From Rubripirellula obstinata (lineage in GTDB: Bacteria > Planctomycetota > Planctomycetia > Pirellulales > Pirellulaceae), in assembly GCF_001642955.1 (NCBI RefSeq), contig NZ_LWSK01000055.1:1-39224 (forward strand): a stretch of 39,224 nucleotides of DNA, given 5' to 3'. The first letter of the stretch is position 1. Every line of letters begins with the position of its first letter. Position numbers and translations under genes: made by a program. Below are positions 15,525 to 23,694 of this stretch, in pieces. Below the pieces are notes generated by a model. The model did not search any database, was not told the origin of the DNA, and was given only the letters and a program-made list of their open reading frames with translations.

Positions 15525-16485
15525 TTCGCTAAAGCAGTTAGCTCGTCGAAGCATCGGCGAAACGTCTTTCGATGCGCCGCTTCGCAATCACAGTTGGTGG
15601 GGAATCGGAGGGCCGGCTGACTTACTTGTGCAACCAACTTCGCTTGAACAGCTTTGTACGCTGATTAAAAGCTTGCACGAGTTCCAACTCCCTCACCTTT
15701 TTATCGGTGATGGCAGCAATCTTCTTTTTGACGATGTCGGTGTACGTGGAGTTGTCGTCAAGCTGGGGCGGAACTTTTCGAGTTACGAAATTTCAGGTCG
15801 CAAGATCACGGCACAATCCGGTGTGTTTGTTCCGCGGCTGATAAGGAACATCGGAAGGGCTGGGCTGACTGGATTGGAACACGCGATCGGAATTCCCGGC
15901 ACGCTTGGGGGCTTGGTACTTATGAATGGCGGTAGCTTGCGACAAGGAATTGGCACTCACGTTCAGCAAGTACACGCGATAAATAGTATGGGTGAAATGA
16001 TTCGCTTTGATCGCGATTCATGCCAGTTTTCGTATCGCAAATCAGCGTTGCAAAACGCGGGATTGGTCATCGCACGCGTTGATCTGCAGTGTTCGACTGG
16101 TGATCCCGTTCGGATCCAGCAACGCATGCGAGACATTTTGAGGTCACGGCGTAAAAAATTTCCGCGCCGGCATCCGAACTGCGGATCAGTATTCCTAAGC
16201 GACCCAAAAAACTACGACCAATTTGGTCCACCGGGAGCAATCATTGAGAGGTGTGGTCTTAAAACTCTTAGAATCGGCGATGCCATGATTCCGCAGCAGC
16301 ATGCAAACTTTATTGTCAATCTCGGTAGGGCGAGTTCGGCTGACGTGCTTTCGCTTGTTCGCACCGTCAGGCAAGATGTGTTTGATAAAACTGGTTTCCT
16401 GCTAAATTGCGAAGTCAGGTATGTCCAACCTGACGGACAACAAGTACCAGCCCACGAAGCGTGTGATGATCTGCAACTCACTTAG
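15517..16485 (+). CDS. murB: MurB homologue (UDP-N-acetylenolpyruvoylglucosamine reductase, type II-like)
   Basis: This FAD-dependent reductase (322 aa) converts the enolpyruvyl ether made by MurA into a D-lactyl ether, giving UDP-MurNAc or an analogue. FAD-domain motifs are clear: W-W-G-I-G-G-P-A, G-D-G-S-N-L-L-F and G-I-P-G-T-L-G-G. Active-site residues are present: Y-R-K-S (R174), C-G-S-V-F (S224, the proton donor) and C-E-V-R-Y near the end (E299). G-D-A-M-I-P-Q-Q-H-A-N-F-I-V-N matches the HANFIVN box. The absence of an E. coli-type long C-terminal insertion points to the type II class. The ATG at 15517 overlaps the MurA stop by 8 bp and is preferred to the GTG at 15502. The tight coupling implies a two-step module. 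Confidence 0.92.
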   Translation: MRDSLKQLARRSIGETSFDAPLRNHSWWGIGGPADLLVQPTSLEQLCTLIKSLHEFQLPHLFIGDGSNLLFDDVGVRGVVVKLGRNFSSYEISGRKITAQSGVFVPRLIRNIGRAGLTGLEHAIGIPGTLGGLVLMNGGSLRQGIGTHVQQVHAINSMGEMIRFDRDSCQFSYRKSALQNAGLVIARVDLQCSTGDPVRIQQRMRDILRSRRKKFPRRHPNCGSVFLSDPKNYDQFGPPGAIIERCGLKTLRIGDAMIPQQHANFIVNLGRASSADVLSLVRTVRQDVFDKTGFLLNCEVRYVQPDGQQVPAHEACDDLQLT

Positions 16486-17017
16486 GCAATGCCTGATCAT
16501 CGACTTGGTGCAATACGAGCCCGAGGTCACTGTGTTTCAGGTGCTCAGCCGAAGTCTGGTCGAAGGGAGAGTCTTGGCTGTCATCTTGATGAGAGTGTCG
16601 CAATACCTGCACTCGAAAAAGTTTTTCTGGAGGCTGTCTCCATACGCCAAACGCGCAAATGAAATCCTAACCGGCTTTGAGTGCAGTCTAAGTGCGACGG
16701 TTGGTAATGGGATCTTCATCGCACACACGCAGAACATTGTGATCGGCGACGGAGTCGTGATCGGCGATAGGGTCACTCTTTACAACGGCACGACGCTGGG
16801 TGCTGCGCGAAGGCAATCAAAATCGCAAACACCGCGTTACCCGGTGCTTGGAAACGAAGTCACCGTTTTTTCCGGAGCCAAGGTGCTTGACGCTATTAGC
16901 ATCGGTAACGGTGCAACGGTCGGGGCCAACTCGGTTGTCTTGCACGATGTCATGGACAATGAAGTGGTGGTGGGAAGCCCCGCGCGAGCAACGCGAAATA
17001 GCTCGGTAGATCAGTGA
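16466..17017 (+). CDS. CysE-like hexapeptide O-acetyltransferase
   Basis: This 183-aa acyltransferase of the serine-acetyltransferase (LbetaH) type has an N-terminal helical part, then hexapeptide repeats from about residue 80: I-F-I-A-H-T-Q-N-I-V-I-G-D (His in the active-site position), I-G-D-R-V-T-L-Y-N and I-G-N-G-A-T-V-G-A-N-S-V-V. It ends in a V-V-G-S-P-A-R loop. The acceptor is more likely a sugar hydroxyl or amine than serine, because all its neighbours handle polysaccharide. An ATG at 16421 would overlap MurB by 65 bp; the one at 16466 overlaps by 20 bp and is chosen. Its stop overlaps the flippase start as GTGA. Confidence 0.8.
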   Translation: MICNSLRQCLIIDLVQYEPEVTVFQVLSRSLVEGRVLAVILMRVSQYLHSKKFFWRLSPYAKRANEILTGFECSLSATVGNGIFIAHTQNIVIGDGVVIGDRVTLYNGTTLGAARRQSKSQTPRYPVLGNEVTVFSGAKVLDAISIGNGATVGANSVVLHDVMDNEVVVGSPARATRNSSVDQ

Positions 17018-18369
17018 ACAACGAACGGGATACCGAAGTTAAAAACGGTAGCTTCTTCGTTCAATCAGCGTCGACGTTCGCCACTCAAATCGTGCTGATG
17101 GTGATCAGCATTGTTGGAGGCGTGATCGTTGCTCGCGTACTCGGTCCGGAACTGAAGGGCAAAGCCACCCTAATTGAACTGCTGGCTCAAACGGTTTTCA
17201 TGGTTTGCAGCTTGGGCTTAGGAGCCGCATTTTCGTACTCCATTGCAAGGGCCAACGATGGTCGCTCGCAGATCATTTCCGCGGCGATCGTCATTGGCAC
17301 CTTCTTGTGGTGCGTCGGGATGGTGTTCTTTTGGTTTTCCTGGGAACTTCATCGTTCAATTTGGATCGGCATTGAAACCAAGTTTCTTGTCGCAGCTAGC
17401 CTGCTGTCGTTGTGTTATATCCTTACCAACTACGGTTCGCGAATTCTGATTGGCCTCGGCCGAATCGATCAGGTAAATGTCGGCGCGTTAGCAAAATCAC
17501 TCGTAAATATCTCAGTGATCGTGTTTGCTGTCTGGCTGTTCGATTTTGGGCTAGCGGGGCTTGTGATTGCCCTTCTTGTTTCATCTGTCGTACACATCAT
17601 GTCAGTAGGCTGGTTCTTGCGCGACAATTTACGGTTTGAATCATTCTGGTCGGCAGACTTCATTTCTCGCACCGCTGCCTACGGTCTGAAATCATACGCA
17701 TTGCTTCTGATTAATTTCCTGAACTACCGACTGGACTTGATTCTGCTGAAGTACTTTGACGGCGACCAAGCTGTTGGAATCTATTCTCTTGCTGTGGGAA
17801 TGGCAGAACTGATGTGGCTCGCACCCAATGCAGCAGTCGCACCTTTGTTTTCAAGTGTTGCCAAAAGTGATGCTGATAATCGTTCCGAAAGAACCCTTCA
17901 AACAACGCGATTCTCACTGTTCCTGCTACTCATTCTGTCTTCGCTTGCAGTGGTTGTCGGGCCGTATGCGATCAATCTTCTCTATGGAAAAGAATTTGAA
18001 GGTTCCTACTTTGCATTTGTTTCGCTTCTTCCAGGCGTTTGTCTTTTTCCGATCTTTAAACTGCTAACCGTGGACCTTGCTGCGCGTGGCCGGCCCGGCA
18101 TTGGGACGATCGCGTCCGCGCTGGCATTAGTGATCAACATCATTGCAAACTGCTATCTCATCCCCAAGTTTGGCTTTGTTGGGGCAGCACTAGCGACCAG
18201 CTTGTCTTACATCTGTATGTCAGCAGTCGTGTTAGCATATTTCGTCAGGCTGAATGACTACAAACTTGCTGAGATACTTTTTGTCAACAAAAGTGATCTC
18301 TCAAAAATGCTCGAGTTCAGCAGAGATTGCTCGAACCGTTTTTGCGACTTTATGCGTTCAGATCGGTAG
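17014..18369 (+). CDS. Wzx-type polysaccharide flippase (MATE/MOP superfamily)
   Basis: This 451-aa integral membrane protein has about 12 to 14 helices. The N-terminus is typical of oligosaccharide flippases: a short polar start, a QSASTFATQI amphipathic entry, and G-G-V-I-V-A-R-V-L-G-P-E-L-K-G in the first hairpin. A later Y-R-L-D-L-I-L-L-K-Y-F segment (about residue 235) also recurs in this family. It should translocate lipid-linked repeat units across the inner membrane. The start is a GTG overlapping the acetyltransferase stop. The next gene begins 50 bp later, one of the few gaps in block A. Confidence 0.88.
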   Translation: MNNERDTEVKNGSFFVQSASTFATQIVLMVISIVGGVIVARVLGPELKGKATLIELLAQTVFMVCSLGLGAAFSYSIARANDGRSQIISAAIVIGTFLWCVGMVFFWFSWELHRSIWIGIETKFLVAASLLSLCYILTNYGSRILIGLGRIDQVNVGALAKSLVNISVIVFAVWLFDFGLAGLVIALLVSSVVHIMSVGWFLRDNLRFESFWSADFISRTAAYGLKSYALLLINFLNYRLDLILLKYFDGDQAVGIYSLAVGMAELMWLAPNAAVAPLFSSVAKSDADNRSERTLQTTRFSLFLLLILSSLAVVVGPYAINLLYGKEFEGSYFAFVSLLPGVCLFPIFKLLTVDLAARGRPGIGTIASALALVINIIANCYLIPKFGFVGAALATSLSYICMSAVVLAYFVRLNDYKLAEILFVNKSDLSKMLEFSRDCSNRFCDFMRSDR

Positions 18370-18419
18370 ACCAACATCATTGTCCGTATGTACCAATACT
18401 CGTCGCAGAAGATGGATCT

Positions 18420-20036
18420 ATGAACCCGCGATTTGACTGGATCGCCAAGCCACAGACTGTGGTTTTGTTTTGCTTGTTGGTCGTGATTTATGCAAACGCA
18501 TCGCGATTCGGATTTCAAGAGAAGGAACCAACAACGGAAGAGAATTCTAAGTTCGTTCCGTTTACTGGAACTCGCATTGGTTTTACCGAGCAACCGTTCC
18601 ATTGGGATGAAGGAACAGGTGATGGAGTCGATGGTGCGACAAAGGAGTTCTACAATCGCGTCGCCAGCTTGGCATGGGAAAATTTGTTTGGCGACTGGCG
18701 AGATCGAGAAGGTGTTTCGCAGGGCAGTGAGCCTTTTGCAACCATGTTCGTAAAAGACACCGATGAATTGAAAGTTGTTCAGTGGGATGTAACAGAGCTG
18801 GTAAGCCAGTGGTTGTCAGGATCTGCCAACAAGGGATTCTATTTAAGATCCAATGACCGATGCAAAATAGATTTTCGCAGTCGCGAATCAGACAAACCAG
18901 AACAGTATCCTGAACTCGTTTTGTTGTTCGACGACGAATCGGTTGTTGTCAAAGCGGTGGCCGATACCCACCTGGGTTACGCAACAAAACACTCGCTTGG
19001 GAAAGAATTTGTGTTACGGGTGTCTGATAAAACGCCAGTGCTCGTTCGATTCCCAACCGAACAATTCGCTGGACGACGACTCAAACAGGCTCAACTGCGA
19101 ATGCATTCTTTCGCCCAATACGGCTCGGGTGACATCAATGTGTTTGCATGTGATCAGGGAGAAGCTTTGCCGTCGAAGTCCTTCAAAGCTGGGATCGCTT
19201 CCCAGTACTTGCTTGACGCCGGCATCGATCAGAGCGAAAGCGTGTTGTTTGCAACTGGATTCGAAACACCAAACTGGAAGTCCGAATGGAGCAACCATCT
19301 GCGCACGCAATCGATCGACATCGTTAGCAAAGATGACGAGCTGAAGTTCTCCAACGCGTTTGGGAAGTCGTTAAGAGTCGAAATCCGAAAAGGCAAGCTA
19401 AGCGCGATGAGTAGTTTCTTTGCGTTTGAGAATCAGGGTTTCGATGAACCAGAAGAAATCTACTTTCGCTATTATCTCAGACTCGCAAATGACTGGAACC
19501 AAACAATCCAGAATGGAAAGTTGCCGGGAATCGCGGGTACTTACGGCAAAGCCGGTTGGGGTGGGCGGAAGAGCGATGGTAGCAATGGATGGTCGGCAAG
19601 AGGGTTCTTTATGCAAACGATTCCGAAAGGAAATCCGTTAGCCGGACGAACACCTATTGGGACCTACTGTTATCACGCCGATATGGAGAGCCCCTACGGC
19701 GATGGTTGGGTTTGGTCTCGGAATTTCCTCGGCTACCTCGCTCGGAATCATTGGTACTGCATCGAGCATCATTTACGACTGAACACGCCTGGCGAGAATG
19801 ACGGCCTGATTGAAGGTTGGGTCGATGGTCAATTAGCGTTTCAGAAAAATGACATTCGTTTTCGAGACAGCGAGTTGCTGAAAATCGAAAATGTATGGAT
19901 GGATGTTTATCACGGCGGAACAAAGTCGTCTCCATATGATCAGCACCTATTCATCGACAATGTTGTCATTGCCAGAGATTACATCGGTCCGGTCGGCACA
20001 CATGAAGTGCCCGCAGAAGTACGCTCCAATGAATAA
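18420..20036 (+). CDS. Secreted DNRLRE-type plus PL14-like polysaccharide lyase
   Basis: This exported protein (538 aa) has a signal peptide or anchor at residues about 15-33. Residues about 60-250 contain DNRLRE-like beta-sandwich sequence (V-Q-W-D-V-T-E-L-V-S-Q-W-L-S-G, then NKGFYLRS) in two partial copies. Residues about 285-530 resemble the jelly-roll lyases of family PL14 (alginate/glucuronan lyases): G-K-L-P-G with K367, W-S-A-R with S392 and R394, and T-Y-C-Y-H with Y416 and Y418. From memory these match the Lys, Ser-x-Arg and Tyr-x-Tyr set of PL14. Uronate-polymer cleavage during export or release is the likely role. The ATG at 18420 is chosen because the frame upstream overlaps the flippase. 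Confidence 0.75.
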   Translation: MNPRFDWIAKPQTVVLFCLLVVIYANASRFGFQEKEPTTEENSKFVPFTGTRIGFTEQPFHWDEGTGDGVDGATKEFYNRVASLAWENLFGDWRDREGVSQGSEPFATMFVKDTDELKVVQWDVTELVSQWLSGSANKGFYLRSNDRCKIDFRSRESDKPEQYPELVLLFDDESVVVKAVADTHLGYATKHSLGKEFVLRVSDKTPVLVRFPTEQFAGRRLKQAQLRMHSFAQYGSGDINVFACDQGEALPSKSFKAGIASQYLLDAGIDQSESVLFATGFETPNWKSEWSNHLRTQSIDIVSKDDELKFSNAFGKSLRVEIRKGKLSAMSSFFAFENQGFDEPEEIYFRYYLRLANDWNQTIQNGKLPGIAGTYGKAGWGGRKSDGSNGWSARGFFMQTIPKGNPLAGRTPIGTYCYHADMESPYGDGWVWSRNFLGYLARNHWYCIEHHLRLNTPGENDGLIEGWVDGQLAFQKNDIRFRDSELLKIENVWMDVYHGGTKSSPYDQHLFIDNVVIARDYIGPVGTHEVPAEVRSNE

Positions 20037-21309
20037 ATCCGAATCAGATGCAAAAACGTTTGTCTGGGATCGGCGATGTCTTCAAGTGCTCGCGATCGTG
20101 TTCGTGTTGGCGTTTGGGGTTCGCCTTGGACTTGTCTGGCAGTTTGTTGGATTCGATTCCCCGCCGGATGCGACGTCAGCACCGGACCAACTGAACTACG
20201 AAGAAAGTGCATTTCAGCTTTCCATTGGAAACGGATACTCAAACAAAGATGGTGATCCGACGCTTCACCGAATGCCCGGCACGTCCTTCACGCTCTTGCC
20301 AGTCTACCTGTTTTTTGGCCGAAGTTACGCGGCGGCCAGAGTCTGGTTTTGCATTCTATCGGCGCTTGCATGTGTTGGTACGGCATGGGTTGCCACCCAA
20401 TCGTTTGGTAGGCAAGTGGGACTGGTCGCTGGGCTGCTGATTTCCGTTTATCCCAATCACGCCTACGGACCTTTGCACTTTGTCAGCGAAGTGCCGTTTA
20501 GTCTTTTGGTAATTCTGGCTACCGGAACAACGGTGCTTGCGTTTCGCGCAGAGAAAAGTCTTGCAGAAAAAAGTGTTTACGTGTCCATCATCGCAGGCAT
20601 TCTTTGGGGCTGCACCGCACTGGTTCGCCCGAACATTTTGCTCTGTTTTCCTTTGCTAATTGCATGCGCATCATGGTCGAGCGATAGGCTTCGCAGAGGA
20701 CTGTATTTGTCAGTGTGTATGACGGCAGCCACCTGCTTGCTAGTTGGGCTGTGGGCAGGAAGAAACTACATGGTATTTGGCAGACCAACGCTGGCAGCGG
20801 TCGGTGCATACACGCTTTGGGGTGCCAACAATGAACGAGTGCTTAGCGAGAGTCCTGGAAGTTGGATCAAAACATCGGACTTGGTGGATCAGGATCATCC
20901 GATCAATGGAGACGAACTGCAGCGAATGGATCAAGCCAATCAATACGCCAAAGATTTCTTTGCCAAGCATCTGGCTGATCTTCCGTACCTTACAACAATG
21001 AAGTTGTATCGATTGCTAGACCCGTGGGTCGAAACCGATAATATCTTGGTGCAATGGAGTTTTGGAATTGCTTGGCTAGCGACGATACCTTTTATAATAT
21101 TTGGTGTTTTCAGATCGCTGTCCGTTTCAAAAGTTGACGCGGTCTACTTGCTTCTACCGCTGGCAGCACTTGTATTGACCGCAGCCATTTTCTACGGTTC
21201 GCCAAGGTTTCGTGATTCGGTTTCATCGGTCTACATGGTGTTTGCCGCCTTAGGATTTCGAGACATAGCCCGTCAACTCGACTTGCAGAAGTTGATCCAA
21301 TCACGATGA
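20029..21309 (+). CDS. GT39/ArnT-like membrane glycosyltransferase
   Basis: This polytopic protein (426 aa, about ten helices) has the GT-C fold of polyprenyl-phosphate-sugar-dependent glycosyltransferases. After the first helix comes a periplasmic loop with D-Q-L-N-Y-E-E-S-A-F (acidic residues near 57-65). Then H-R-M-P-G-T-S-F and the segment Y-P-N-H-A-Y-G-P-L-H-F-V-S-E-V-P match the pattern of the family's first and third loops. It probably adds a sugar on the periplasmic side from a lipid-phosphate donor. The ATG at 20029 overlaps the lyase stop by 8 bp. The open frame upstream to 19891 lies in the lyase and is ignored. Its stop overlaps the next gene as ATGA. Confidence 0.8.
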   Translation: MNKSESDAKTFVWDRRCLQVLAIVFVLAFGVRLGLVWQFVGFDSPPDATSAPDQLNYEESAFQLSIGNGYSNKDGDPTLHRMPGTSFTLLPVYLFFGRSYAAARVWFCILSALACVGTAWVATQSFGRQVGLVAGLLISVYPNHAYGPLHFVSEVPFSLLVILATGTTVLAFRAEKSLAEKSVYVSIIAGILWGCTALVRPNILLCFPLLIACASWSSDRLRRGLYLSVCMTAATCLLVGLWAGRNYMVFGRPTLAAVGAYTLWGANNERVLSESPGSWIKTSDLVDQDHPINGDELQRMDQANQYAKDFFAKHLADLPYLTTMKLYRLLDPWVETDNILVQWSFGIAWLATIPFIIFGVFRSLSVSKVDAVYLLLPLAALVLTAAIFYGSPRFRDSVSSVYMVFAALGFRDIARQLDLQKLIQSR

Positions 21310-22478
21310 CGATCTGCTTGTTGATGCTTGGCTTGGCTGCTTGGCCTTGGCTTGGCTACCCAGTTTGGCTTTGGTTGCTTGGACAAATCAGTCCCAAAGA
21401 TCTAAAACAACGACAAGAAGCTTTTGACAATGATTCGCTTCCATCGGTCAGCGTTGTCGTTAGCGCCTTTAACGAAGCCGACGTGATCAAAGAGAAGTTG
21501 CAGAACATTTTGGCCCTGGATTATCCCAAATCCAAGATTGACTGCCTGGTGATTTCCGATGCCTCGGATGATGGTACCGACGAAATCGTTGCTGCTTTCG
21601 ACGCGCCCAATATACGACTTGCTCGCACTGCACAACGACGAGGCAAGTCAGCGGGACTGACAACGTTTGTTCCTGAATGCCAACAGGACATTGTTGTCTT
21701 TACGGATGCAAACGCAATCTTCCAAAGCGATGCGATACAACACTTGGTAAAACACTTTTCGGATTCGAAGGTCGGCTACGTTGTCGGCCAACAAAAGTAT
21801 GTCCAGAGTGCTGGGGATCAGGTCAGCGAGTCGGAAGGTTTGTACTGGAAGTATGAAACAATGCTGAAACGCTGGGAGAGTCGTGTTGATTCGGTGGTCG
21901 GAGGTGATGGCGCGATCTACGCGATTCGCCGAGACCTTTTTAAGCCACTTCGCGATGATGACATCAATGACTTTACCAATCCCCTGCAAATCATTCAAAA
22001 CGGTTATCGAGGCGTCTACGAACCCAACGCAATTTGCTTTGAACACGTTGCCGGTTCGTTCGGCGGCGAGTATCAACGGAAAGTACGCATCGTCAATCGT
22101 AGTTTTCGTGCGCTGGTTCGCGAGCGAGGTGCAGCGAATCCTTTTTGCACCGGTTTGTTTGCGTTTCACTTGGTCAGTCATAAAGTACTGCGCTGGTTTA
22201 CCGCATTTTTTCTACTGGCAGCTTGGGTGATCAGCGGATCGTACGCACTGGCTGGCCAGAACACGATTGCCGTTATCCTGTTCGCAGCTCAAACCTTCTT
22301 CTACGCCGTGGCGTCGATGGGACTGGTAGAACGCCTGCGGCAGTATCGATTGATTTCAGTTCCGTTCTATTTCTGCCTGGGGAACCTGGCTTCTGCAAAC
22401 GGGATTTTGCTTTATTGTATCGGCCGTAAGTTTACAACTTGGAATCCAGACCGTGTGCGAACTGAGGTTCAGCAATGA
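21306..22478 (+). CDS. GT2 glycosyltransferase, processive-like, with C-terminal membrane helices
   Basis: This 390-aa protein has an N-terminal membrane helix (residues 2-26), a GT-A domain and three or four C-terminal helices (about residues 285-375). GT2 motifs are visible: S-V-V-V-S-A-F-N-E, then D-A-S-D-D-G-T, R-R-G-K-S-A-G, F-T-D-A-N-A in the DxD position and G-G-D-G-A-I-Y. R-K-V-R-I-V-N-R-S takes the place of the Q-x-x-R-W region. The layout resembles hyaluronan/cellulose-synthase-like or dolichyl-phosphate-sugar enzymes, so it may polymerise or make a polyprenyl-linked sugar. The ATG overlaps the previous stop (ATGA), and the next gene starts the same way. Confidence 0.85.
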   Translation: MTICLLMLGLAAWPWLGYPVWLWLLGQISPKDLKQRQEAFDNDSLPSVSVVVSAFNEADVIKEKLQNILALDYPKSKIDCLVISDASDDGTDEIVAAFDAPNIRLARTAQRRGKSAGLTTFVPECQQDIVVFTDANAIFQSDAIQHLVKHFSDSKVGYVVGQQKYVQSAGDQVSESEGLYWKYETMLKRWESRVDSVVGGDGAIYAIRRDLFKPLRDDDINDFTNPLQIIQNGYRGVYEPNAICFEHVAGSFGGEYQRKVRIVNRSFRALVRERGAANPFCTGLFAFHLVSHKVLRWFTAFFLLAAWVISGSYALAGQNTIAVILFAAQTFFYAVASMGLVERLRQYRLISVPFYFCLGNLASANGILLYCIGRKFTTWNPDRVRTEVQQ

Positions 22479-23434
22479 AGCTGTCGGTCGTGATTCCTTG
22501 TTTGAATGAGGAAGCTTTCATAGGCGAGTGCATCCGGTCAGTACAAAACGCTTTGGGGACGAATTCCGAAGTCGAGATTGTTGTGGTTGATGCTGGATCG
22601 AGCGATCAAACAACGGTGATCGCAGAATCGTTTGGCGTCCACGTTGTGAATCATCCGCGATCAACGATTGCAGCCCAGCGAAACGCCGGTGTCCGCGTTT
22701 CATCGGGGGAAGTCATTGCGTTTTTAGACGCAGACTGCACCGTGGCGGAGGGCTGGGTGCAAAACGGCTTAGAATTGTTTCGCAACCCAGAAGTGCTGGG
22801 CGGTGGATGCCCTCCCTCGGTCCCTTCCCAAGATACGACGTGGGTTCAAAGAGGTTGGAGCTTTCTGAAACGCAAGCGTCGGCCCGGTCGCATGTCCGTT
22901 CGCTGGATTCCGTCGGCCAATGTCTGGGTTCGGCGCTGGGTGTTTGAACAAATCGGTGGCTTTAACGAGCATCTCGAAACATGCGAGGACGTCGATCTTG
23001 GTTTCAAGGTTTCTGATCTCGGACCGATGATCTCCGATCCGTCTCTTTGCGTCTATCATCACCGAGAGCCACGAACTCTACTGGAATTTTTTCGCAAGGA
23101 GCTTTGGCATGGCAAGAATAGCTTTTCGGGGATCAGTTCGGGTCGATGGACGTGGTCAGAACTGCCCAGTCTTATCGCTCCGATCTATTTTCTGCTTGGA
23201 CTTGGATGGATCATCATCAGCGGTGTGTTGCTTGCTTGCGACCAAGCAACACTATCGGATCTGGTACTAGCAATCGTGTTTTTCCTCGCACTTCCATTCG
23301 CGTATACACTGCGTGCGGTCGCAACCAAGGGGAATGTCCATCAGTTCTTTCAGTACATTTTGATCTACATCGTCTATTTCTCAGCCCGTTCGGTGTCCAT
23401 GATTTCGTCAGTCATAGCAAGCATTCGTGAATAG
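22475..23434 (+). CDS. GT2 glycosyltransferase with C-terminal membrane helices
   Basis: This 319-aa GT-A enzyme has S-V-V-I-P-C-L-N-E-E (residues about 4-13), D-A-G-S-S-D-Q-T, A-A-Q-R-N-A-G and F-L-D-A-D-C (the DxD), followed by a late C-E-D-V-D-L-G acceptor-site motif (near residue 170). Two or three hydrophobic segments close the protein (about 235-315). It is likely an inner-membrane-associated transferase acting on a lipid carrier. The start ATG overlaps the preceding stop. It is the last gene of block A: a gap full of hairpins follows, so the transcript may end here. Confidence 0.85.
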   Translation: MKLSVVIPCLNEEAFIGECIRSVQNALGTNSEVEIVVVDAGSSDQTTVIAESFGVHVVNHPRSTIAAQRNAGVRVSSGEVIAFLDADCTVAEGWVQNGLELFRNPEVLGGGCPPSVPSQDTTWVQRGWSFLKRKRRPGRMSVRWIPSANVWVRRWVFEQIGGFNEHLETCEDVDLGFKVSDLGPMISDPSLCVYHHREPRTLLEFFRKELWHGKNSFSGISSGRWTWSELPSLIAPIYFLLGLGWIIISGVLLACDQATLSDLVLAIVFFLALPFAYTLRAVATKGNVHQFFQYILIYIVYFSARSVSMISSVIASIRE

Positions 23435-23458
23435 TCCCGGAGGGACGGAAGCTCTCTG

Positions 23459-23478
23459 CCGGGGATGTAAATCCCCGG
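23459..23478. repeat. Small GC-rich hairpin after block A
   Basis: Arms ccgggga (23459-23465) and tccccgg (23472-23478) flank a 6-nt loop, 25 bp after the last stop of block A. There is no T-run directly after. It may contribute to termination together with the longer hairpin at 23513-23565. Confidence 0.5.
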
Positions 23479-23512
23479 ATGGCAGCGCTATATCTCACTT
23501 TTTCTCTATAAC

Positions 23513-23565
23513 CAATTCTCTGGCTCGGTTTCGCGGCGTAGCCGCGAAACCGAGCCAGAGAATTG
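23513..23565. terminator. Perfect 25-bp hairpin, candidate terminator of block A
   Basis: 23513-23537 and 23541-23565 are perfect reverse complements (25 bp, GC-rich core ggctcggtttcgcggc) with a 3-nt loop gta. It lies 78 bp after the end of the block A operon and 130 bp before block B. No downstream T-run follows, so intrinsic termination is uncertain; RNA 3'-end protection or an insertion hairpin are alternatives. Confidence 0.6.
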
Positions 23566-23574
23566 ATGTGGGGC

Positions 23575-23637
23575 AGCCATCCGGGTGCTCACGCACCCGG
23601 CAGGGAGCTGCCGGCCCTCCGGGCCTATCGCGCAGTA
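23575..23637. repeat. 63-bp dispersed repeat, copy B
   Basis: This matches 121-183 at 60 of 63 positions. It lies in the gap between the two polysaccharide blocks, immediately after the long hairpin. A frame open through it and into the next gene is an artefact of the GC-rich repeat. Confidence 0.8.
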
Positions 23638-23694
23638 ACTGATGCGACGTCCCGAGCGAAAGGCGACTATAAAAATCCGCTCGCAACGAAACCT

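Noticed and set aside
16466-17017. Housekeeping serine acetyltransferase (cysE) for cysteine synthesis
   Set aside because: It is short for CysE, has no cysK near, and is coupled to MurB and the flippase; a sugar acetyltransferase role fits better.
23563-23694. Upstream in-frame extension of the second deacetylase
   Set aside because: This part translates the 63-bp repeat also found at 121-183, and the NodB fold begins naturally at the ATG at 23695.
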